From positions 1-52,095 of the forward strand of contig DJEN01000063.1 of the NCBI GenBank assembly GCA_002431345.1: 52,095 nt of DNA. Reading direction: 5' to 3'. The DNA is from Megasphaera sp. UBA5897 (GTDB lineage Bacteria > Bacillota > Negativicutes > Veillonellales > Megasphaeraceae). Under the pieces are notes generated by a model. That model saw only the letters and a program-made list of their open reading frames with translations. It did not search any database and was not told where the DNA came from. This document shows positions 25,096 through 30,833 of this stretch, piece after piece (within the stretch, counting starts at the first letter, position 1; each line of letters begins with the position of its first letter). Made by a program: the position numbers and the translations under genes.

Positions 25096-25197
25096 TATCT
25101 ATCATAAGTAAATAGTAAATTATCTACAATAGATAAAATAGAACGAAGAATATATTGACATAGATAAAAATAGCTGTTAGAATATCTATAACAGATA
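25096..25197. promoter_or_regulatory. operator region with TATCT-N5-AGATA sites
   Basis: Full sites TATCTACAATAGATA (25121-25135) and TATCTATAACAGATA (25183-25197), a degenerate site TATCTATCATAAGTA (25096-25110) and a half site AGATA (25162-25166). Centres of the right-hand three are about 25128, 25159 and 25190, exactly 31 bases apart. One overlaps the -35 and another the -10/+1 of the rightward promoter. On the minus strand TTGTAG-17-TATGAT between the left sites could be the repressor promoter. Confidence 0.75.
25155..25183 (+). promoter_or_regulatory. early rightward phage promoter (PR-like)
   Basis: TTGACA at 25155-25160 and TAGAAT at 25178-25183 with a 17-base spacer; the start is expected near 25190, inside the last operator. 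It would drive the early operon starting at 25225. Confidence 0.8.
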
Positions 25198-25224
25198 AAG
25201 AAAAGCAGGAAGGAGACAGGAAAA

Positions 25225-25305
25225 ATGGAAATTATCTATACCATAACAGGGGCAGTCATAGCCTATATAAGTGTAGCGTTGGCCTTTTATTTGTTTAAAG
25301 ATTGA
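25225..25305 (+). CDS. small single-span membrane peptide, first early gene
   Basis: A 26-codon gene starting MEIIYTITGAVIAYISVALA. It is almost entirely one hydrophobic helix followed by FYLFKD. AAGGAGA lies 8 bases before the ATG, and it is the first frame after the PR-like promoter. The function is unknown. Its 3' end overlaps the convergent minus-strand gene by 19 bases. Confidence 0.6.
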   Translation: MEIIYTITGAVIAYISVALAFYLFKD

Positions 25306-25670
25306 TACAACTGCTTAGCTGAAATTAGTAGTTCATTCATCTCTTTATTGTTGAAGAGATTGCCTGGGAATGTATTATGAATGTTTTGTGTTTTATTTAG
25401 AATTTCAATAAAACACAAAAATTCTGTGGGAAAATGTTTAGCAATATCTATATAACAATCATTCCAGAATGAATTATTCCATTGTGAATTAGATAAAGGG
25501 TTGGAATAAAAGTCAATAAAATCTTTTATAGAAGCAAGAAAAATAAGCCGAAAAGCATTTTTAGTACATTTATTTTCTTTTGATTTTTCTTGATGCTTAA
25601 GAAGATATGTAAAAAGAATGCCACCCCAAGCAACGGCAGCCCCAGCTATAAAAGAGAAAAAATTATTCAT
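25287..25670 (-). CDS. hypothetical membrane-anchored protein, reversed cargo gene
   Basis: A 127-residue protein with an N-terminal membrane helix (FFSFIAGAAVAWGGILFTYLL) followed by a soluble domain rich in Asn, Phe and Ile (IKDFIDFYSNPLSNSQWNNSFW). I know no family. It is very A+T rich compared with the neighbouring phage genes and points against the early operon, so it looks like a separately acquired moron. A TATACT box about 20 bases before the GAGGTG ribosome site suggests its own promoter. It could be expressed from the lysogen; a protective role against other phages is only a guess. Confidence 0.65.
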   Translation of the reverse strand: MNNFFSFIAGAAVAWGGILFTYLLKHQEKSKENKCTKNAFRLIFLASIKDFIDFYSNPLSNSQWNNSFWNDCYIDIAKHFPTEFLCFIEILNKTQNIHNTFPGNLFNNKEMNELLISAKQLYQSLNK

Positions 25671-25749
25671 TATGTTTCACCTCGAATACAAGTATAGCAA
25701 ACAAAGAGAAGATAAGAAAATGACTAAAAATGAAAGGGGGTGCAAGAAA

Positions 25750-25899
25750 ATGAAAAAAGAAAAGTGGGAAGAAGTAGCAAAGCGTATCAGTGAAATGCCG
25801 ATCGGCGATTTTGAAGCCGGTTTGCTGTACGGGATGTCCATCAACTATGATACTTGGAAAGCAGCGGCAAAAGAAAAGGAAGAAGGGAAGAGTGCATGA
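25750..25899 (+). CDS. small hypothetical early phage protein
   Basis: A 49-residue protein starting MKKEKWEEVAKRISEMPIGDFEAG. It is charged and helical, with no known domain. ATG 25750 is preceded by a GGGGG-rich ribosome site; ATG 25720 in the same frame is an alternative. It ends in a four-base ATGA overlap with the next gene. Confidence 0.6.
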   Translation: MKKEKWEEVAKRISEMPIGDFEAGLLYGMSINYDTWKAAAKEKEEGKSA

Positions 25900-26069
25900 G
25901 TTATAGTGAAGACATAACGAAGTATGAAAGTGTAGACGGTAAAAAAATAACTCAAACCGCCCTGCAAGTTGGCAGACTTTTGGACGGCTTGAGTGCTGTT
26001 GAAGCATACGAAGTACTCGACAGAGTAAAAGGGCATATTACGAGTAACGCATACTTTAAAGCGGACTAG
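25896..26069 (+). CDS. small hypothetical early phage protein
   Basis: A 57-residue protein starting MSYSEDITKYESVDGKKITQ with a helical AVEAYEVLDRVKGHI segment near the end. No family recognised. It is coupled to the preceding gene by an ATGA overlap. Its end overlaps a convergent minus-strand remnant. Confidence 0.6.
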   Translation: MSYSEDITKYESVDGKKITQTALQVGRLLDGLSAVEAYEVLDRVKGHITSNAYFKAD

Positions 26070-26203
26070 GCTTTTTTAACTCATCTAAAATTATTTTAAA
26101 TGTTTTCTTATACTCGACAGCAAGCGCGGCGGGCTGAATGATAGATGGTTTGCCGCAAATATTCAAGCGTTAAAGAATGGGCCTTTATTTCAAGGTCGGA
26201 CAT
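26056..26203 (-). pseudogene. small minus-strand gene, apparently frameshifted
   Basis: ATG at 26203 has an excellent ribosome site (AAAAGGAGTGATTAC) and an extended -10 box TGGTATAAT about 25 bases above it. The frame gives MSDLEIKAHSLTLEYL and stops after 31 codons. The neighbouring frame from the same place reads NICGKPSIIQPAALAVEYKK, then TFKIILDELKKPSPL and a stop at 26056-26058, which looks like a true protein end. One base too many near GAATATTTG would explain it. The product, if intact, would be about 49 residues; function unknown. Confidence 0.45.
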
Positions 26204-26261
26204 ATGTAATCACTCCTTTTCATGGCTATTATACCATGGAAAGGCTCTAGGAGGGATAGCT

Positions 26262-26507
26262 ATGATAAGCGATTTAGAAATTCGCAAGTTTGAAAAAGCA
26301 TATAAAAAAGAACTTGAAAAGTGGGAAGTAATGAAAGAAGCAGGAGACCATGGAATGATTTCCATGGCAGAGCAGATGCAATTCGGCAAACTGCTGGGGA
26401 TGCGGCAAGCCTTTGTAACCGTGCTTGCCGCCATGGGATACGATGAAACATTCCCGGACGGGCTGTGTGAAAAATGGGAATTGGAATGGAGCATGTTTCA
26501 TGAATAA
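26262..26507 (+). CDS. small hypothetical early phage protein
   Basis: An 81-residue helical protein starting MISDLEIRKFEKAYKKELEKW, with a conserved-looking centre (GKLLGMRQAFVTVLAAMGYDE). ATG 26262 follows AGGAGGG. Longer readings extend into the promoter of the minus-strand gene. No domain recognised. It overlaps the next gene by 8 bases. Confidence 0.65.
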   Translation: MISDLEIRKFEKAYKKELEKWEVMKEAGDHGMISMAEQMQFGKLLGMRQAFVTVLAAMGYDETFPDGLCEKWELEWSMFHE

Positions 26508-26715
26508 GACAGTAGAAGGGGTAAAAAAAGAAGTCATCAAGCAAGAGAGAATCCGTAAAAGTTTATTAAAGAAAGATGAATTTAACGGGCATCAATGCGA
26601 ACTGCAGGAATCGCTCATGCTGGGCCTGAGAATGGCGGCGCGAATTGTCGTAGAACATGAGCTAAACATGAACCAGGTAGACGCCTGGGTAGAAGTAAAT
26701 AGTTGGTTAAAATAG
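26500..26715 (+). CDS. small hypothetical early phage protein
   Basis: A 71-residue helical protein starting MNKTVEGVKKEVIKQERIRKS, with the segment LQESLMLGLRMAARIVVEHELN. ATG 26500 overlaps the preceding stop. No family recognised. Its stop is followed at 26713 by the TAGGCGTGCGGT repeat found upstream of the recombinase. Confidence 0.6.
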   Translation: MNKTVEGVKKEVIKQERIRKSLLKKDEFNGHQCELQESLMLGLRMAARIVVEHELNMNQVDAWVEVNSWLK

Positions 26716-26787
26716 GCGTGCGGTGCCGAAAGGAATTTGCCATGGAAACGATTAATATAGGAATCTTTGTAACAGGAGGGCCAGCCA

Positions 26788-26988
26788 ATGAAGTGCTGGT
26801 ATTGCAAGAAAAAATTAAAACCCTATGAATGGGTATATGTAATCACGCAGGATGGAGAGCGGCGCAAGGTGTGCAAAGATGACCGCCGCTGTCGTCCCGG
26901 CGGCATACAATGTCACGGTGACAAACCGAAACAGCGAAAGCCTGGGAAAAATAAAGCACTGAATAAAGCAAAGGAGAGAATACGATGA
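26788..26988 (+). CDS. small zinc-ribbon-like protein
   Basis: A 66-residue basic protein. MKCWYCKKKLKPYEW carries one CxxC; further Cys (VCKDDRRC, then QCHGD) may complete a zinc site. The C-terminus is Lys/Arg rich. AGGAGGG lies 8 bases before ATG 26788. It ends in an ATGA overlap with the next gene. Confidence 0.65.
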   Translation: MKCWYCKKKLKPYEWVYVITQDGERRKVCKDDRRCRPGGIQCHGDKPKQRKPGKNKALNKAKERIR

Positions 26989-27140
26989 ACGATGAAATCA
27001 GAAGAATTACAGAGAAAAATATCATGCTGGAAATACAACTCGAAGAAGAACGAGAAGACAAAAATGTTTGCATAGCACTTATAATCCTAGCGGCGATTGC
27101 ATTATTTTTGATGATGGCATTTCCGGACAAGTTGCTATGA
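26985..27140 (+). CDS. small membrane protein with N-terminal helix
   Basis: A 51-residue protein: residues 1-27 form a charged helix (RRITEKNIMLEIQLEEERED) and residues 28-46 a membrane segment (VCIALIILAAIALFLMMAF). It is joined to both neighbours by ATGA overlaps (26985-26988 and 27137-27140), so it is translated within the chain. Function unknown; the arrangement resembles small phage inner-membrane proteins. Confidence 0.65.
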   Translation: MNDEIRRITEKNIMLEIQLEEEREDKNVCIALIILAAIALFLMMAFPDKLL

Positions 27141-27376
27141 AATGCCCTGTTTGTCACCGAGAAACGAATAGTTTTGTATCTTGTGACAAATACGGGACGC
27201 TGATTTGTTGGGAACATTGCCAGCAGTGCCAGTGGTTTGGCGGAACAATGCTTTGGAGCTGTCTGATAAAGGAAAAACAGAAAAAGGCAGAAAGCTTTGG
27301 CGAAAAAGCCGTTGCAGCATTTAGAAATAAAATGACGGCTATAGATAAAAAGATAGCCGCTAAAAAGCACATATAA
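27137..27376 (+). CDS. small zinc-finger protein
   Basis: A 79-residue protein with MKCPVCHRET near the start, then C at SCDKYG and a dense CWEHCQQCQW cluster. This gives at least six possible metal ligands. The C-terminus is a basic helix (NKMTAIDKKIAAKK). ATG 27137 overlaps the previous stop. A DNA- or RNA-binding role is likely but unproven. Confidence 0.65.
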   Translation: MKCPVCHRETNSFVSCDKYGTLICWEHCQQCQWFGGTMLWSCLIKEKQKKAESFGEKAVAAFRNKMTAIDKKIAAKKHI

Positions 27377-27400
27377 TATATACATTATAAGCACGGAAAA

Positions 27401-27423
27401 AAATGGGGTGAAATTCCCCATTT
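27401..27423. promoter_or_regulatory. perfect hairpin just before the rep gene
   Basis: AAATGGGG and CCCCATTT form an 8-bp stem with loop TGAAATT, ending 4 bases before the TTG start of rep. It hides the GGGGTG ribosome site and could control translation. Hairpins beside HUH rep genes can also be the nicking origin. On the minus strand it is followed by a T-run but no minus gene ends here. Confidence 0.45.
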
Positions 27424-27427
27424 ACAC

Positions 27428-28399
27428 TTGATTAAGTCTATTAAATATACAGACAAGGCGGAATCATTTATGTATTTAAAACGAACAGTAACGGCAGGGG
27501 GAGTTGTCGAGATAACAAAATATCATACGTCGAGATATAAGCCGCCGTTTCAAGCAAGACGGGGAAGTCAAAAAAAGACGAATGAAAAGCAATGGAAAAT
27601 CAACGAGAAAAATTCTATTGACGGTCTGCGGCTGCTGATACTGAACAATTTCAAAAAAGAAGATATACGCCTTGATCTGACATATGCCGGTGAAGAACCG
27701 GATGAAAAAGAAGCAACCAAACGAATTAATAATTTCTTGACAAAGCTACGCCGCCATTATCGCAAGGAAGGGCAGGAGTTAAAGTGGATACTCACGACAG
27801 AACTGGATGGGCATCGAATCCACCACCACTTACTTGTCAACAACATCGGCTGGGGACGGTCGGAGTATAACGACCTTTGGCCATGGGCGAACATGACGTA
27901 CAAGTCATTCCGCTACTACGACGGCGGCGCAGAAGATGCGGCACGAGTCGCAAAATATTTTGTCAAAGAGACGAGGAAAACGTTTGTACAGAAAGACCGG
28001 CTGCAAAAGAGCCGATATAGAGCCAGTCGAAATTTAAAAAAACCGAAAATAGAAAAAGAAGTCATTCAGTCGAAAACATGGCGGGAACCCAAAGCCCCGA
28101 AAGGGTACTATATTGAAAAGCCGATTATCTACGGCAATACGGCGTTTGGCTATCCGTATTTGTTCTATCGGCTGATAAAAATAGGAAGTGTGGAAAATTC
28201 GCTATCTCATCCGGAAAAGCCCTGCGGCGTATCGACCGATTGCGGCAGGAGTCGTAAACACTATGCTGGTAAAGAAAAACCAGTGCATGGCAGCGGGCGA
28301 AGAAATCAATTTTGTAGAAGTGTACGAAAAGAAGCGGACAGGAAAGGAATGCCTGTGCGTTATCGAGAAAGTGTACGAAAAAAAGCTGATAAAGTTTAG
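27428..28399 (+). CDS. HUH-superfamily rolling-circle replication initiator (Rep)
   Basis: As read, 323 residues. An HUH endonuclease is suggested by IHHHLLVNN (H132-H134 from the TTG start) as the metal motif, preceded by a hydrophobic strand (LKWILTTEL). Y177 in VAKYFVKE is the probable catalytic tyrosine, with the usual Lys three residues later. Such proteins nick the origin and stay bound through the tyrosine. The start may be TTG 27428 or ATG 27470. The last ~75 residues (from about residue 253) look like out-of-frame sequence rich in Ser, Arg and Cys. From the A-run at 28177-28181, the minus-one frame instead gives KNRKCGKFAISSGKALRRID and stops at 28257, which looks more natural. Confidence 0.75.
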   Translation: MIKSIKYTDKAESFMYLKRTVTAGGVVEITKYHTSRYKPPFQARRGSQKKTNEKQWKINEKNSIDGLRLLILNNFKKEDIRLDLTYAGEEPDEKEATKRINNFLTKLRRHYRKEGQELKWILTTELDGHRIHHHLLVNNIGWGRSEYNDLWPWANMTYKSFRYYDGGAEDAARVAKYFVKETRKTFVQKDRLQKSRYRASRNLKKPKIEKEVIQSKTWREPKAPKGYYIEKPIIYGNTAFGYPYLFYRLIKIGSVENSLSHPEKPCGVSTDCGRSRKHYAGKEKPVHGSGRRNQFCRSVRKEADRKGMPVRYRESVRKKADKV

Positions 28400-28481
28400 G
28401 ATAAAAAGGAGGGAACGCAATGCTGGAAAAAAGAAAACGGGTACATCTAACCGGGAAAAAGGCAAGAAAACTGCACGATGA
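28263..28481 (+). CDS. possible small early phage protein overlapping the rep 3' end
   Basis: A 72-codon frame starting MLVKKNQCMAAGEEINFVEVY and continuing EKKRTGKECLCVIEKVYEKK. Its composition (Glu, Lys and Val rich) looks like a true phage protein, while the rep frame over the same bases does not. CAGGAG lies 12 bases before the ATG. It overlaps the HNH gene by 62 bases, and the last residues may be padding. It is real only if rep ends near 28257. Confidence 0.4.
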   Translation: MLVKKNQCMAAGEEINFVEVYEKKRTGKECLCVIEKVYEKKLIKFRIKRRERNAGKKKTGTSNREKGKKTAR

Positions 28482-28722
28482 TTGTTTTGAGCGAGATGGC
28501 CATGTATGCGTATGCTGCGGTGCTTGGGTGCCGGACGGGCAGAAAGAACATCATGAACCATGTGGCGTATATAAAAGCGACGAAATAGAAAAGGTAGTCA
28601 CACTGTGCTACAGCTGCCACCAGAAGCGGCACAACGCCGGAAGCGAAAGCACAGCCGTGCGTGACGCCTGCGTATCTTACCTGCGCGAATTGTACGGCGC
28701 AAAGGGGGCGGCAAGAGAATGA
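28420..28722 (+). CDS. HNH endonuclease
   Basis: A 100-residue protein with the CxxC pair CVCC, the DGQKEHHEPCG segment (catalytic His region) and CYSCHQKRH (second CxxC and final His), the HNH zinc-finger layout. Phage HNH proteins near terminase genes often assist DNA packaging, nicking DNA with the large terminase. Here nine-tenths of a kilobase and four small genes separate them. AAGGAGGG precedes ATG 28420. It overlaps the next start by 4 bases. Confidence 0.88.
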   Translation: MLEKRKRVHLTGKKARKLHDDCFERDGHVCVCCGAWVPDGQKEHHEPCGVYKSDEIEKVVTLCYSCHQKRHNAGSESTAVRDACVSYLRELYGAKGAARE

Positions 28723-29174
28723 AGAAACGATGCATTTGCTGTGGCGAAGAAATGGAAACCAAACACGGCGGCATGCTTATTTGCGCTGCCTGTTATACCA
28801 AACTGCTGCCAAATGTGCTGAAAAAAAGAGAGAACAAAACGTGCCCGGTGTGCGGCATGGAAAAACCAGGCAAAAAAACGTATTGCTGTGATACGTGCAA
28901 GCATATCGGACAAGTTATTTTAAAACGCTGGCGAAACGCAAAGAAAGAAAAGAAGCAGGAAACCAGAGAAATGATAAAAAAAGCACATAAAAAAGCGATG
29001 ATGAAATACCACACGCATACTGTCCTGCCGCCTACCGGAAACAGAAAAGAAGAACCGGCTATGCGCTATGGCAAGGGACGCACAAAGCTGGATGATGACG
29101 CATTGGCAGCCAAAGAAGCGGGCATGACGTATGGCGAATGGATGTATTTTAAAAGGAGGCATAACATTGACTAA
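28719..29174 (+). CDS. double zinc-ribbon phage protein
   Basis: A 151-residue protein with CICCGEEM, then CAACY (first ribbon), and CPVCGMEK, then CCDTC (second ribbon) in residues 1-70. A basic helix follows, and a C-terminal DDDALAAKEAGMTYGEWMYFKR motif seen in small phage DNA-binding proteins. It is coupled to the HNH gene by an ATGA overlap. It may be an accessory to HNH or a regulator; the function is not known. Confidence 0.7.
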   Translation: MKKRCICCGEEMETKHGGMLICAACYTKLLPNVLKKRENKTCPVCGMEKPGKKTYCCDTCKHIGQVILKRWRNAKKEKKQETREMIKKAHKKAMMKYHTHTVLPPTGNRKEEPAMRYGKGRTKLDDDALAAKEAGMTYGEWMYFKRRHNID

Positions 29175-29271
29175 AAATATGAGAGCCATGGTATGGTGGG
29201 GCGTGCTGGTATATTGCTTGAGTTTTTGGTGCATGCTGATATATTTTATTTTGCGTGTAATGGGGGCGTAA
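29167..29271 (+). CDS. small single-span membrane protein
   Basis: A 34-codon gene from TTG 29167 (AAAGGAGGC 7 bases upstream), overlapping the preceding stop by 8 bases. After TKNMRAM it is one hydrophobic helix (VWWGVLVYCLSFWCMLIYFIL) ending RVMGA. Unknown role. Confidence 0.55.
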   Translation: MTKNMRAMVWWGVLVYCLSFWCMLIYFILRVMGA

Positions 29272-29275
29272 GCCG

Positions 29276-29767
29276 TGAGGCGAATAAAAAAAAATAAAAG
29301 TGAAAGACGGAAAAATCTTTTTAGAATGGCATGTCGATAAGTACGGCGGTTTTGATAGCTATGATACGTACACCATGGAATGCCGGGAACGAGCCAGGCC
29401 GGAACTGTACGAAGCATTGCACAAACTGGCAGAAGAAATGCGGAAAATATGTGAACTGCCGGATACAGACGAAGAAAGAAAACGGCTGTGTATCAAAGGC
29501 GTATCGTATGCGTACAATGACAAAGAGGGTATCATGGGTGCAGTGCTGATCGGCAGCCGTGAATTATACGAAAGCGTCGCACCGCTGAATATCAACACGC
29601 CGTGCTTGTGGGAAGCGGCAAAAGACGAAAAGCAGGAAATGACGCAAGATATGTACGACGTGTTGTACGAATTGCAGGAAGAATGCCAAAAATATATTGA
29701 CGGAGACAGAGCGCAAATGAGTTTATTCAAGAAGGAGGAGGCCAATGAGAATAAAACAACAGCTTGA
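29276..29767 (+). CDS. hypothetical early phage protein, start region frame-disrupted
   Basis: The main frame is open from GTG 29300 and gives a 155-residue acidic protein (DGKIFLEWHVDKYGGFDSYD, later GVSYAYNDKEGIMGAVLIGSREL). No ribosome site precedes 29300. GTG 29276, eleven bases after GGGGGC, begins RRIKK, but a run of nine A (29286-29294) throws it out of frame. With eight A it would read RRIKKIKVKDGKIFLEW without a break. It ends overlapping the late regulator by 23 bases. Family unknown, though it looks like a conserved phage protein of the Firmicutes. Confidence 0.6.
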
Positions 29768-30116
29768 AAAGTGCCGCCAGCAGGCTAAATTGTTAGAAGA
29801 ATTGAATTATGACAACTATTTACTGGATAAGCTGGGAGATATGCGGAATGCGCCGCGGAAGCGGCTATTGCAGGAACGAAAAAAATACAGCGACATGCGC
29901 GAACGCATGCGGCAGGAAATCCGTAAAATTAAATATCCGAGGGAATACTACCAGGACGTGCAATGCGTCTTGCTGTATCGCTATGTCGACAACCTAAGCT
30001 GGGGAGATATATGCCGCAAATTAAATCTATCACAGTCCACATGTTTTAAATATCGACGCCGCGGGATAGAAGAGATAGAAAAAGAAAATAAAGTTAGAAG
30101 TCAAAAAGAGTTTTAG
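29745..30116 (+). CDS. sigma-region-4-like late transcription regulator (ArpU/RinA-type)
   Basis: A 123-residue protein. The N-terminal half is a basic helical coil; the C-terminal part is a sigma70 region 4-like HTH (VLLYRYVDNLSWGDICRKLNLSQSTCFKYRRRGIEEI). Proteins of this build sit just before the terminase genes in many Firmicute phages and switch on late transcription. AAGGAGGAGG precedes ATG 29745. Likely target: the region right after it. Confidence 0.8.
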   Translation: MRIKQQLEKCRQQAKLLEELNYDNYLLDKLGDMRNAPRKRLLQERKKYSDMRERMRQEIRKIKYPREYYQDVQCVLLYRYVDNLSWGDICRKLNLSQSTCFKYRRRGIEEIEKENKVRSQKEF

Positions 30117-30174
30117 TTATGATAAACTATACTCATAGCAGCCACTTGTGATACGTGTATGTATTGCGGGTGGC
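30114..30174 (+). promoter_or_regulatory. candidate late promoter region and hairpin before terS
   Basis: A palindrome TAGTT-atgata-AACTA (30114-30129) overlaps the regulator stop. A TATACT -10 box (30128-30133) has no proper -35, as expected for an activator-dependent promoter. A weak hairpin GCCAC/GTGGC (30141-30174) with TTTGTT follows. The promoter call is inference from place and form. Confidence 0.4.
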
Positions 30175-30197
30175 TTTGTTGTACTAAGGAGAAAGTT

Positions 30198-30833
30198 ATG
30201 AAGACAGAAAAACGAACGAGAGAACCGCCGATCCAGCGGAGCAAAGTATTTTTAAACAAAACAGATTTTCGCGCAAATAACGCGCGCAAAATAAATACTA
30301 AAAGGCGTCGGGCCGTAACGTGGCGTCAATTTCACACGGAACGCAATTTACAGATAGTCAAGTCCTGGGCGCGTAAAGGTTGGACGAACGAAGAAATTGC
30401 CGACAAAATCGGTATCGTGATGTCAACATTTTACGAATGGCAGAAAAAACACCCGGAGTTTTCGGAGGCCCTCAGCGAGTCCAGGGAATATTGCGTAGCC
30501 GTCGTGGAAAATGCGGTGTATGAGCGAAGTAAAGGCATTCGTACGACGACAAAATCTAGTCGTACGATTACGGTTTTGACGAAAGATGCGGATGGCAATA
30601 CGAAAGGCGTGCAAAAAACGACAATTGAAGATGAAAATGAACTCTTTGTGCCGCCAAACCCGACCGCACAAAAATTCTTTTTGACAAACCGTGCGCCGGA
30701 TGAATGGAGTAATAAGCAGCAGACTGAGCTTGCGGGAAATCTCAATATTGACACGAAAACAAAAGCAGCAGACAAGCTGAAAGAAGCGATACGCAGGAAG
30801 GAAGCAAGCCATGACGGAAAAGGAAGCATTTGA
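30198..30833 (+). CDS. terminase small subunit
   Basis: A 211-residue protein. A basic N-terminus is followed by a helix-turn-helix (ARKGWTNEEIADKIGIVMSTFYEWQKKHPEFSEAL) and the typical TerS end (NPTAQKFFLTNRAPDEWSNKQQ). It recognises phage DNA and feeds it to the large subunit. ATG 30198 is 7 bases after AAGGAGA; the upstream reading from 30159 is not used. It overlaps terL by 23 bases. Confidence 0.9.
   Translation: MKTEKRTREPPIQRSKVFLNKTDFRANNARKINTKRRRAVTWRQFHTERNLQIVKSWARKGWTNEEIADKIGIVMSTFYEWQKKHPEFSEALSESREYCVAVVENAVYERSKGIRTTTKSSRTITVLTKDADGNTKGVQKTTIEDENELFVPPNPTAQKFFLTNRAPDEWSNKQQTELAGNLNIDTKTKAADKLKEAIRRKEASHDGKGSI

Noticed and set aside
26742..26828. 28-codon frame starting METINIGIF after the third copy of the TAGGCGTGCGGT repeat
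   Set aside because: It has an AAAGGA site but overlaps the zinc-ribbon gene start and ends inside it; possibly a leader, but not supported enough to list as a gene.
28188..28262. Extension of the 28263 frame back to GTG 28188
   Set aside because: No ribosome site for 28188; the Cys/Glu/Lys-rich part that looks real begins after 28263.
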